Assembly: GCF_031626875.1 (NCBI RefSeq)
Contig: NZ_JANDMF010000010.1
Span: forward strand, 1-64,000
Direction of reading: 5' to 3'
From: Clostridium sp031626875
Lineage (GTDB): Bacteria > Bacillota > Clostridia > Clostridiales > Clostridiaceae
DNA: 64,000 bases
Shown here: piece after piece, positions 52,773-59,956 of the stretch
Position numbering within the stretch: the first letter of the stretch is position 1
Layout of the letters: every line of letters starts with the position of its first letter
The notes under the pieces: generated by a model
Database searches by the model: none
Seen by the model: the letters and a program-made list of their open reading frames with translations, nothing else
Told to the model about the DNA's origin: nothing
Program-made: the position numbers and the translations under genes

Positions 52773-53954
52773 TTAATCACAACAAGAACTTAATATAATA
52801 TTTCGTAACTTTCTAGTAAGGGTACAAGTACCTGAGTCAGTCTTTTGAATCATAAGTAAAAATGTCAAATCATTATTTGGACAATTGCAAAAATATGGTC
52901 CAAGCCATCCATCCCATCCATACTCTCCAAGACTTCCAAGATCTCCTGCTCTACTACAATCTGTCATTACACGCATTAAATTACCATAACTATGTCCACA
53001 TAGAGTTTGCCAGTTACTAAAGCTTTTTTGTTGCTTATCATTTAAAGTTCCTTCTGTTAGATATTTAACTGTATGAGGTTTTAAAATTTCAATTTCACCT
53101 AATCTTCCCTTATTCATGAGCATTCTAGCAAATTTTGAATAATCATCTATAGTTGAAACCAAACCAGCTCCCCCAGATTCAAAGGCTGGATGCCTGTCCA
53201 TTTTATTTATTATAGCTAAATTATTTCCAGTATAAACTTTTAACCCACCTTCTTTATTATCTTCATAAGTTTTTACTAACCTCCCCCTCTTTTCCTCTGA
53301 TACCCAAAATCCAGTATCTTTCATATCAAGTGGTATAAATATCTCTTCCTTCAGAAATTCTCCAAAGGTTTTTCCACTGGCTACTTCAATAACAGCTCCA
53401 AGTACATCTGCGGAAGTTCCATAATCCCAGGAAGTCCCTGGTTGATAGGATAAAGGACATTCCCCTAACTTATTCATAATTTCTATAGTACTCATTGGCG
53501 AATCACCAAAAAGCCTACTATCTATCTCTTGAAACAAGGCTTCTGTTTCCTTACCTGCCCTATTATTTCCACCATATACTAATCCTGATGTCATAGAAAG
53601 TAAATCTTTTAATGTTACTTCCCTTTCTACTGGAACTAAGCTATCCCCTTCACAAACAACCTGATTGTTAAAACCACGAATATACTTACTTACAGGATCA
53701 TATAAATCGATTACACCTCGTTCCAAAAGTATCATCACTGCAGCTGCTGTAATTGGTTTAGTCATAGAATATAATCTAAAAATGGAATTTCTTTTTATTA
53801 GAACTTTTGCCTCCCTATCAGCAAAACCATCTTCATGATAGAAAATTTCTTTATCATCTTTTATTATCATTAGATTCCCACCAGCTATAAAATGACTATC
53901 TATACTATCTTTCATTATTTTTTTTATTTGGTTAATTTCAATTGTACTAAGCAT
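52773..53954 (-). CDS. serine hydrolase of the beta-lactamase / class C family (esterase EstB-like)
   Basis: A 393-residue protein. The catalytic pair S63-x-x-K66 is in LYSMTKPITAAAV, the tyrosine motif in WDYGTSADVLG, and the third element near FESGGAGLVST. There is no signal peptide, so it is a cytosolic esterase/peptidase-like enzyme rather than a secreted beta-lactamase. GAGAGGGG precedes the ATG. Monocistronic between terminators. Substrate unknown. Confidence 0.85.
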   Translation of the reverse strand: MLSTIEINQIKKIMKDSIDSHFIAGGNLMIIKDDKEIFYHEDGFADREAKVLIKRNSIFRLYSMTKPITAAAVMILLERGVIDLYDPVSKYIRGFNNQVVCEGDSLVPVEREVTLKDLLSMTSGLVYGGNNRAGKETEALFQEIDSRLFGDSPMSTIEIMNKLGECPLSYQPGTSWDYGTSADVLGAVIEVASGKTFGEFLKEEIFIPLDMKDTGFWVSEEKRGRLVKTYEDNKEGGLKVYTGNNLAIINKMDRHPAFESGGAGLVSTIDDYSKFARMLMNKGRLGEIEILKPHTVKYLTEGTLNDKQQKSFSNWQTLCGHSYGNLMRVMTDCSRAGDLGSLGEYGWDGWLGPYFCNCPNNDLTFLLMIQKTDSGTCTLTRKLRNIILSSCCD

Positions 53955-54069
53955 TTAAACGCCCCTCTCTAACTCAACATATATCTTTTCAAAATATTTT
54001 TATCCCTATATATCACTATTATACCAAAATAGTGATAATTTTAATGTACATATTGTATAAAATATAAAA

Positions 54070-54098
54070 AATAGGCTAATACAACAAGTATTAACCTT
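54070..54098 (-). terminator. terminator of the nitroreductase gene
   Basis: GGCTAATAC and GTATTAACC pair with one mismatch, with a T run on the minus strand. Confidence 0.5.
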
Positions 54099-54110
54099 AA
54101 GATATATTTT

Positions 54111-54671
54111 TTAATGCTTTCCATCATTATTTGGTCCTTGAATCAAACCATCAAAGGAATTAAAGAAAACTGTATCATCAATCTTCAAACGATTATCATG
54201 AAGTTTTGGATGTGGAACTGAATCACTACTTGGATAACCTAATGGAAGAAGTGCTACAGGAACAAGATATTCTGGTAATTCAAATGTTTTTTTCATAAGA
54301 TCAGCATCAAAATGCCCAACCCAGGTAGTTCCTAACCCTAATTCCTGAGCTTGAAGCATCATATGTGTTGTTACAATACTTGCATCAACAGCTCCCATAT
54401 CTTCATTATCATAATGTCTCTTCCAACTAGTTGTTGAATCATAACATATTAGTATTGCCATTGGTGCATTAAAATGATATGGAGTACAAGATTTTAATTT
54501 TATTAAACTCTCTTCATTTTCTATAACAAGTATTCTTTGTGGTTGATAATTCACAGCAGTTGGTGCAACTCTGCCAGCTTCTAAGATTAAATTTAATTTT
54601 TCTCTTTCTACTTTTTTATCACTAAATTTTCTAACTGAGTATCTTTCTTTTGCAAGTTGTAAAAAATTCAT
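54111..54671 (-). CDS. nitroreductase family protein
   Basis: A 186-residue FMN enzyme. ERYSVRKFSDKKVEREKL and EAGRVAPTAVNYQPQRILVI are the phosphate- and flavin-binding blocks; ELGLGTTWVGHFDADLMKK and VALLPLGYPS complete the fold. It reduces nitro compounds, quinones or flavins with NAD(P)H. GAGAGG lies ahead of the ATG. It appears to be the last chromosomal gene before the prophage. Confidence 0.9.
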   Translation of the reverse strand: MNFLQLAKERYSVRKFSDKKVEREKLNLILEAGRVAPTAVNYQPQRILVIENEESLIKLKSCTPYHFNAPMAILICYDSTTSWKRHYDNEDMGAVDASIVTTHMMLQAQELGLGTTWVGHFDADLMKKTFELPEYLVPVALLPLGYPSSDSVPHPKLHDNRLKIDDTVFFNSFDGLIQGPNNDGKH

Positions 54672-54837
54672 ATAAACCTCTCCTCATTTTTAAACATTTA
54701 ATTATTGGTGTTTTTTATGTAATACCATTATAATAATTATGAAAATAAAATAGAAGTATGCACTTTTTAGTAATATACTTTTATTATCTCAATTTGTGAC
54801 TAAAGTGTTATGAGAACTGATTTTATGAGCATTTTAG

Positions 54838-54915
54838 GTGAAAAAACAAATAACTATAAAATCAAACTTTTTATTAAATTTATTTGACGATTTTTTGACG
54901 TCAAATAAAGACTAG
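54838..54915 (+). pseudogene. possible C-terminal remnant of a tyrosine integrase
   Basis: A 25-codon plus-strand frame (GTG, then KKQITIKSNFLLNLFDDFLT and SNKD) ends immediately before a strong terminator and contains the FLTSN ending that many Firmicutes phage integrases share through the TTTTGACGTCAAA end. A stop directly precedes it. If real, the integrase was deleted, leaving the prophage without its own recombinase at this end. Confidence 0.25.
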
Positions 54916-54947
54916 GATAACAAAATTAAAATCCTAGTCTTTTTTTT
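54907..54947 (+). terminator. strong terminator
   Basis: AAAGACTAGGAT and ATCCTAGTCTTT form a perfect 12-base stem, followed by a run of eight or more T on the plus strand. Confidence 0.85.
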
Positions 54948-54975
54948 ATTGTTTTAAATTGTGGTTTTATTGTTT

Positions 54976-55614
54976 CTATTTTTCTAAATTATTTATAGCG
55001 TATTGCGCTTCTTCTTCAGTAAATTTTTCTCCTGCATCTGCTACTAGTTGGTCATGTATAGCACTCTTAGACAAACTCATTTCATCTTGATATATTTTAG
55101 CTTTAGCTAACGCATTCTTCTTCCAATCTGCTTTTACATTATCTACAGCATACTGTGCAGCTTCTTTAGGAAATTTTTCTCCCGCATCTGATGTTAATTG
55201 CTCATATAAACCTTTTTTAGATAAATTCATTCCGTTAGCATAAGTATCTGCTTTTTTTAACGCTGATTGATATTCCTTAGGTATATTATCTTTTGCTTTC
55301 TTAGCATCTGCATCTGCCTTCGCATTTGCTTTTGCTTCTTCATCTGCTTTTTGATCAGCAACTTCTGCTGCTTTTTCTTCTTCTGTTTTCTCTTTTGGCT
55401 GTTCTTGTACAGTTGCAGTTTCAGTTTTTGTCGTTGCAGTTTGATTGGTTTTATTACCACCTATGTTAGCTATTAATACTAATGCAAAGAATATTGAGAT
55501 TGCTATTTTAGCAACCTTATTCCATCTACCATATTTCCACATAAGGAATAATCCTACTGGAAAAAAGAAAACTAAAAATAATATAATTGTTACATTTTTT
55601 TCATACCATTTCAT
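54976..55614 (-). CDS. Ltp-type membrane protein with two tandem Ltp repeats (superinfection exclusion-like)
   Basis: A 212-residue protein with two membrane helices (IILFLVFFFPVGLFLMWKY; IAISIFFALVLIANIG), a charged alanine-, lysine- and glutamate-rich linker (about 60-110) and two similar 48-residue repeats (SALKKADTYANGMNLSKKGL; NALAKAKIYQDEMSLSKSAI). These are Ltp domains, as in the host-cell-surface lipoprotein of phage TP-J34, which blocks DNA injection by related phages. The usual lipobox is missing. The position at the prophage end fits a lysogenic-conversion gene. GGTGGGAG precedes the ATG. Confidence 0.8.
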   Translation of the reverse strand: MKWYEKNVTIILFLVFFFPVGLFLMWKYGRWNKVAKIAISIFFALVLIANIGGNKTNQTATTKTETATVQEQPKEKTEEEKAAEVADQKADEEAKANAKADADAKKAKDNIPKEYQSALKKADTYANGMNLSKKGLYEQLTSDAGEKFPKEAAQYAVDNVKADWKKNALAKAKIYQDEMSLSKSAIHDQLVADAGEKFTEEEAQYAINNLEK

Positions 55615-55704
55615 ATAACTCCCACCTTTTTACTGTTTTACAAACATTTTAACACATTTTGCTTTAATTTTACTAATTTATATTTAAATCCTGGTCCACT
55701 TTTA

Positions 55705-55974
55705 TTATTTAGCTTCCAAAATACTACCCAACTCTTTATTCACATTTTCTAAAGATAATCGCATACCATACTGGCTATCTTTGAGAGATAAACTTACATT
55801 ATATTTAAACATAGCTTTTAATTTACTAATCATATCCTGTTCTCTAACGGTTAGATTAAAATTTGTTCCATCGCTAAGATCTAAAATTCCAACAGTCCAA
55901 TAGATAGCATTTGTATTGCTATTAACTTTTTCTTCTATGCTTGCAACCAAAACATTTAAATTATTTATTTTCAT
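55705..55974 (-). CDS. small protein of the rolling-circle set, possible ssDNA-binding protein
   Basis: An 89-residue protein. Alternating short strands (NLNVLVASIEEKVNSNTNAI; YWTVGILDLSDGTNFNLTVR; YNVSLSLKDSQYGMRLSLEN) suggest a small beta-barrel. The position immediately after a Rep gene matches the place of gene-V-like single-stranded DNA-binding proteins in rolling-circle phages and plasmids, but no diagnostic motif is visible. The ATG at 55974 lies eight bases after AAAAGGAG, which overlaps the end of the Rep gene, so they are coupled. Confidence 0.6.
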   Translation of the reverse strand: MKINNLNVLVASIEEKVNSNTNAIYWTVGILDLSDGTNFNLTVREQDMISKLKAMFKYNVSLSLKDSQYGMRLSLENVNKELGSILEAK

Positions 55975-55979
55975 AATTA

Positions 55980-56777
55980 TCACTCCTTTTTCATAAAATC
56001 AAAATAGGATACAGTACCAATTCTACTATTGTTTTCATCAAAATGACCGATTTCATAACTATTGCTATAAGTTAAATTGTAATTACTTATAAAACTTTTT
56101 AAGATATCCTCAATACTATCTTTAGTTAAATAAGTTTCTTCTATTGGTTTATTTAATGTTTTTCTGCTGTATCCTACAACCCTATATCCTTCTAGATCTA
56201 AATCTATTAAATTCTTTACTATATAACTAGACACATATAAAGCTATATTTGTATTACCTTCTTGATCTAATTGTCTTATATCTACCCAACCATGTTTCCA
56301 ATATGATTCTCTAAACTGATTTTCTAATGTTTTATGCTCATCTGTTTTCTTTTCTTTACTGGTGCTCAAGCTAATTTCTATAGGTATATTACAAAGTAAA
56401 TGATAGTGTAATCTATTATTTCTATCTCCATATTCTAATACCCAAATATACTTTAATTTAGCATAGACTTTCCTTAGTCTAGTAAAAAGAATGTTTAAAT
56501 AATACTTGCTTTTTTTATAGTCCACTTCATCTTTAAAAGTTAATGTTATGAAAGTTTGCATATCTGGATTACATTTAATCAATCTAATTATATTATTTCT
56601 AGTGGAATTTAAAGTTTTCTTTCTTTCTTTTAAACTCTGCTTTTCTCTAGCTTTTTCTATTTCTTCATTTGTTTCTATTCCATAAGGATCACAACACTCT
56701 CCTTCGCTTACTGTATAGTTGTTAAATTTGTATATTTCAATTCTATTTCCACATTGTATAATTTTAAGATTATACAT
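55980..56777 (-). CDS. HUH rolling-circle replication initiator (Rep)
   Basis: A 265-residue Rep. Motif 1 is TFITLTF (75-81), motif 2 the metal-binding H124-x-H126 in NRLHYHLLC, and motif 3 ALYVSSYIVKN with Y181, Y185 and K188. It would nick one strand at the double-strand origin and stay joined to the 5' end through tyrosine. The motif pattern is of the family shared by some inoviruses, gokushoviruses and small Gram-positive plasmids. It follows the ATPase gene after a 212-base gap that probably holds the origin. AAGGGTT lies upstream of the ATG. Confidence 0.8.
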   Translation of the reverse strand: MYNLKIIQCGNRIEIYKFNNYTVSEGECCDPYGIETNEEIEKAREKQSLKERKKTLNSTRNNIIRLIKCNPDMQTFITLTFKDEVDYKKSKYYLNILFTRLRKVYAKLKYIWVLEYGDRNNRLHYHLLCNIPIEISLSTSKEKKTDEHKTLENQFRESYWKHGWVDIRQLDQEGNTNIALYVSSYIVKNLIDLDLEGYRVVGYSRKTLNKPIEETYLTKDSIEDILKSFISNYNLTYSNSYEIGHFDENNSRIGTVSYFDFMKKE

Positions 56778-56989
56778 CTTAAACCCTTAAAAATCCTTGC
56801 TGTTTGAATTATCCCCCTACTATCAAGTTCTAATATGCTGTATTTTTTAAGATTATTACTCTTTATAAATTTTATTTTTACAAATAGCTGCCGCCTTCCA
56901 TACATAAAAATGTTTCGCTTGCTCCGCTAGAATAAACAAGTTCATTCGCTATACAGCTACACATTTTTAGTATTCCAGTTGCCAAAACT
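56778..56989. other. gap with possible double-strand origin
   Basis: This 212-base gap between Rep and ATPase genes is less AT-rich than its surroundings near 56890-56950. On the minus strand GAATGAAC and TTTATTC form a small imperfect stem flanked by TAGCG and TAGCGG repeats. Rep origins commonly sit beside the rep gene with such stem-loops. The nick site itself is not recognised. Confidence 0.35.
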
Positions 56990-57928
56990 TTAAAAATTAT
57001 ATTTATAAGATTTACCTTTTCTAACATAGCCATCGTCTACTATAAACTCTCGCATTTTTAAGTTATAGTTTGATTCTTTAATGTTTAAAAAACTGTCTAT
57101 AACGCTCTTAGATTGTTTGAACGTAATCTTAATATTAAACTTTTGTTTGTATGAACAATCTTCTTTTAAAAGACTTTGCCCAATAGCAATTAAAAAAATA
57201 TTGAAGTGCCTTGCTTGAAATAAAATATCTTCAATAGCTCTATTAAATTTTTTATCTTTTCCAATTACATTTGCTTCATCTAAAATCAAATATGTTGGCT
57301 TTTGGTGGTAATATGGTTCTTTTATCAATTTTTCTAATAAGTCCATTATTTCATCTTTATTATTTATTCTTCTTGCTTTTATCCTTTTAAAATCATCCTT
57401 CATGGTGTTTAAAAGAATAAAATCAGCACCTTTTAGATTTTTAAGCATTAACTCAATCATTTTTGTTTTACCACTATTAGACAAGCCTTGTATACCTATA
57501 TGCGGAGTTTTATCCATGTCTACTATAATTGGTTCACCTTTGCTATCAAACCCCAACAAAAGGCTCATAGGTGGTAAGATTATAGGCTTGTATTCTTTTT
57601 CCGATACAGGCTTATTAATAATCTCAAAAAATACTTTACCTTCACTATTGGATAAAATAATTTCTTTAGCTCTAAATAGTTGTCTTAAATAGTCCTCATG
57701 CTTCACAATATCTTCAAATGCACATATTCCAGCTATGTCTAAAGTAACTTTAGCACCCCAGCTAAACGACTCTATGTCTTTAATCTTTGGTTTTTGTCCT
57801 ATATTGTTTAGTATCTTTTTTTCTACAACAAACTTATTAATTTTTTCTACATATTTTCTTTCTTCTCTATTGGTAAACAGTTTCCAAACTTTATAAATTC
57901 CAATAGATAAAGCTAACTCAACAAACAT
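56990..57928 (-). CDS. FtsK/HerA-like DNA-translocating ATPase
   Basis: A 312-residue P-loop ATPase with Walker A GIQGLSNSGKTK (K154) and Walker B YLILDEAN (D217, E218), then an arginine-finger-type segment in ILFQARHFNIFLIAIGQ. The N-terminus has a short hydrophobic stretch (ALSIGIYKVWKLF). It resembles the coupling/FtsK proteins of rolling-circle conjugative elements and could equally be a Zot-like morphogenesis ATPase of an inovirus. Its start overlaps the end of a 54-codon membrane-protein gene. It would move DNA through the membrane. Confidence 0.75.
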   Translation of the reverse strand: MFVELALSIGIYKVWKLFTNREERKYVEKINKFVVEKKILNNIGQKPKIKDIESFSWGAKVTLDIAGICAFEDIVKHEDYLRQLFRAKEIILSNSEGKVFFEIINKPVSEKEYKPIILPPMSLLLGFDSKGEPIIVDMDKTPHIGIQGLSNSGKTKMIELMLKNLKGADFILLNTMKDDFKRIKARRINNKDEIMDLLEKLIKEPYYHQKPTYLILDEANVIGKDKKFNRAIEDILFQARHFNIFLIAIGQSLLKEDCSYKQKFNIKITFKQSKSVIDSFLNIKESNYNLKMREFIVDDGYVRKGKSYKYNF

Positions 57929-58082
57929 TTTTTAGTCTTTTATTAATTACACTTGTAACAGCAACAATTATTATTCCAGTATAGATTATGAATCCCTCAA
58001 AAGCTCCATACCCAAATACATTGCCTAACATTTTACAATTGTTATAAATCCAATTAATAACTACTAGATCATATTTAAACAT
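57918..58082 (-). CDS. small membrane protein (54 residues)
   Basis: Too short for routine calls but well placed: ATG at 58082, eleven bases after AAAGGAT, and an end overlapping the ATPase start by 11 bases. The product has one membrane helix (GFIIYTGIIIVAVTSVINKR, about residues 29-48) with a lysine/arginine-rich C-terminus. Size and topology recall inovirus coat proteins or conjugation membrane subunits. No family can be named. Confidence 0.6.
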   Translation of the reverse strand: MFKYDLVVINWIYNNCKMLGNVFGYGAFEGFIIYTGIIIVAVTSVINKRLKNVC

Positions 58083-58089
58083 AAAATCA

Positions 58090-58218
58090 CTAATCCTTTT
58101 TATTGCTTTCGATATCCTTCATAATAATTGTTTTAATGTAGATACTGGGACTTAATTTAGACTTGCAATATTCATACAACTCTTTTTCATTCTGCTTAAA
58201 TGATATATTAATTTTCAA
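58090..58218 (-). CDS. tiny replicon protein (42 residues), TTG start
   Basis: The frame starts with TTG at 58218, seven bases after AAGGAGC, and encodes KINISFKQNEKELYEYCKSK and a basic tail. It resembles the short strand-helix-helix accessory proteins found next to Rep/FtsK genes in small Gram-positive elements, possibly a ribbon-helix-helix DNA-binding protein. Its stop lies seven bases before the next ATG, so it is in the same operon. Confidence 0.6.
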   Translation of the reverse strand: MKINISFKQNEKELYEYCKSKLSPSIYIKTIIMKDIESNKKD

Positions 58219-58331
58219 CTCTTTTGCTCCTTTCGGATTACTTTGTTATATATCTATTCAAAAAAAATTTGAATAATTCGTATATTCTTTGAAAAATATC
58301 AATTTATTTTAAAACAAAAAAAGATACCTTA

Positions 58332-58526
58332 TCAAAGGTACCAAATTTCTTCTACATGCTTATTAAGTTTTTCTGCAATTTCTAAAGCTTTTTCCAACGG
58401 TGGTTTACTATCACCGTTTTCCCAATTATAGTATGTAGCCAATCCTATATTTAAAAAAATTGCAAACTCTTTTTTCTCCATCATATACTCTTTCATTCTA
58501 ATCTCTTTAAGTTTATTCTTAACCAT
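58332..58526 (-). CDS. Cro/CI-type XRE helix-turn-helix regulator
   Basis: A 64-residue single-domain DNA-binding protein: VKNKLKEIRMKEYMMEKKEF, the recognition region LNIGLATYYNWENGDSKPPL, then a closing helix EKALEIAEKLNKHVEEIWYL. It is the lambda-Cro size class. It starts nine bases after the membrane-protein gene upstream, with AAAGGTG spanning the junction. Probably controls the rolling-circle set and its copy number or induction. Confidence 0.85.
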   Translation of the reverse strand: MVKNKLKEIRMKEYMMEKKEFAIFLNIGLATYYNWENGDSKPPLEKALEIAEKLNKHVEEIWYL

Positions 58527-58535
58527 AGTACACCT

Positions 58536-58907
58536 TTATTCATTTAATCCTTCATATCCTAATGCTTTAATCAATTTTTCTGCTTTGGCTCTATATTTAT
58601 TAATATTTTTAGTATCTCCCACTTCACAAGCATTTTTTAAAGTTTCTAAAGCAAAATACAATTTAACTTTTTTGCTGAATGCTAAAAATCCCATTAATAC
58701 AAAAGGTGCCAGCATCAAAGGTGGAAAAAACATACCAAACAACATTATTACAACTGATATTGGAGGATATACCCAAGCCCACAACATAGCTTCTTTATGA
58801 AATGGATTAGTAAACTCTACTGGCTTTCTCTTAGGTGCATACTTAGAAGCCTTGTCCAATAAATATGTAGCTTTAATTGCATTATTTACAGTTCTATTTA
58901 AACTCAT
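58536..58907 (-). CDS. membrane protein of unknown function (123 residues)
   Basis: Two adjacent membrane helices (AWVYPPISVVIMLFGMFF; MLAPFVLMGFLAFSKKVKLY) lie between a basic N-terminal helix and a C-terminal helix (NKYRAKAEKLIKALG). I recognise no family. The ATG at 58907 is nine bases from GAGAGG; an upstream ATG is on the wrong side. It is in the operon with the Cro-like gene. A role in the rolling-circle set, e.g. secretion or exclusion, is conjecture. Confidence 0.7.
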   Translation of the reverse strand: MSLNRTVNNAIKATYLLDKASKYAPKRKPVEFTNPFHKEAMLWAWVYPPISVVIMLFGMFFPPLMLAPFVLMGFLAFSKKVKLYFALETLKNACEVGDTKNINKYRAKAEKLIKALGYEGLNE

Positions 58908-58999
58908 ATAAATCATCCTCTCAACTTATTAACTTAATTTTATACAATATATAGAATTATTGCAAATAAAATATATGTTTAGTATTTATGGACAAAAAA

Positions 59000-59039
59000 A
59001 GAAGGTAGTAAATAAGATTACTCTTACTTACTACCTTCT
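59000..59039 (-). terminator. terminator of the methylase gene
   Basis: AGAAGGTAGTA and TACTACCTTCT form a perfect 11-base stem followed on the minus strand by seven T. Confidence 0.85.
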
Positions 59040-59076
59040 GGGTGATTATACTTGACTATGCTATTGTATCACATTT

Positions 59077-59832
59077 TTAATAATTTGTTATAATTAACTC
59101 TTTATATTTCCCTCTTGCACTTGCTTTTCTTGAAACTGAATAATTTACCTCAACTTCTTTAATATTAAATTCTTTATACCATTCTCTTACCTTTTTAGTA
59201 TCATTAATTGTAAGAAGAAACTTACCTTTTAAGTTCTCTAATTTATCTTTTAATAATAAATGTTCCTTTTCTCCAAATACATTTCCGTATCCAGCTGTTT
59301 GAAAATATGGAGGATCACAAAAGAAAAAACTATGCTGTCTATCATATTTTTCTATTATTTTATCAAAACTTAAATTTTCTACATATGTATTTCTAAGTCT
59401 TTCTTTTAATTCTCTTAATACATTTTTATAGAATATTTGTGGTGCTGGTTTACTAGTTGTCCCATAGCCATATGTACCACCCTTTCCAGCAAAACTTTGA
59501 GTTATTAAGTATAGAAATCTTACAGCTCTATGTATTTCTGTAAGATATTCTAGTGTACAATTTTTATATTCCTCAAAAACGTCTCTTCCTGAAAACTCAT
59601 ATTCTAATTGTCGTTCAATTTCTGGTGCATGGTACTTAATCATTTTGAATAGATTTATTAATTCTTTATCTATATCATTAATTACCTCTACTTTTGAAGT
59701 CTCTTTCCCAAAGTATACCCAACCTGCGCCAAAGAATAATTCTACGTAGCAAGTGTGCTCTGGTATCATCTCTATAATTGTTTTTCTTAATTTGCTTTTT
59801 CCGCCCATTCTTGTAATTGGTGGTTTTAACAT
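59077..59832 (-). CDS. DNA adenine methyltransferase (Dam/DpnM type)
   Basis: A 251-residue N6-adenine methyltransferase of the alpha class. RMGGKSKLRKTII and VELFFGAGWVYFG (FxGxG, SAM binding) are followed by the catalytic FFFCDPPYF (DPPY). The target-recognition region lies between. It probably methylates GATC or a similar site. The ATG at 59832, after AAAAGGATG, is preferred over an upstream ATG without a ribosome site. Phage origin; may protect phage DNA from host restriction. No nuclease partner is adjacent. Confidence 0.9.
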   Translation of the reverse strand: MLKPPITRMGGKSKLRKTIIEMIPEHTCYVELFFGAGWVYFGKETSKVEVINDIDKELINLFKMIKYHAPEIERQLEYEFSGRDVFEEYKNCTLEYLTEIHRAVRFLYLITQSFAGKGGTYGYGTTSKPAPQIFYKNVLRELKERLRNTYVENLSFDKIIEKYDRQHSFFFCDPPYFQTAGYGNVFGEKEHLLLKDKLENLKGKFLLTINDTKKVREWYKEFNIKEVEVNYSVSRKASARGKYKELIITNY

Positions 59833-59861
59833 TTTAACACATCCTTTTCTTCTGTATAAAA

Positions 59862-59956
59862 AGATAGTAATCAACATTCTTTAATCCTGATTACTATCTT
59901 ATATTCCAACTATTCAGAAAAACCGAATAGTTCAACTTGTAAGTATTTCTTACAAG
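59862..59956 (-). terminator. three consecutive hairpins after the endolysin gene
   Basis: On the minus strand the order is CTTGTAAG/CTTACAAG overlapping the endolysin stop (59936-59956), AACTATTC/GAATAGTT (59908-59932), then a perfect 12-base stem AGATAGTAATCA/TGATTACTATCT followed by five T (59862-59899). The last is a good intrinsic terminator. Confidence 0.75.

Larger units (their letters stand above)
54672..54975. other. chromosome/prophage junction region
   Basis: About 300 bases without an intact gene. It contains a short plus-strand frame resembling an integrase tail (54838-54915), TTTGACG twice (54883, 54894), the palindrome TTTGACGTCAAA (54894-54905) and a strong terminator. The prophage attachment site probably lies in or near here, but the other prophage end is outside the window, so no att repeat could be compared. 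Confidence 0.4.

Noticed and set aside
55257..55476. Lysine-rich and phenylalanine/cysteine-rich frames inside the Ltp gene
   Set aside because: They are shadows of the charged linker of the Ltp protein.
56708..56905. A 65-codon frame overlapping the start of the Rep gene
   Set aside because: It overlaps Rep in another frame, lacks a ribosome site and has no recognisable features.
54672..56990. A dif-like site for XerCD-dependent inovirus integration
   Set aside because: No sequence resembling the known Firmicutes dif arms was found around the rolling-circle set.
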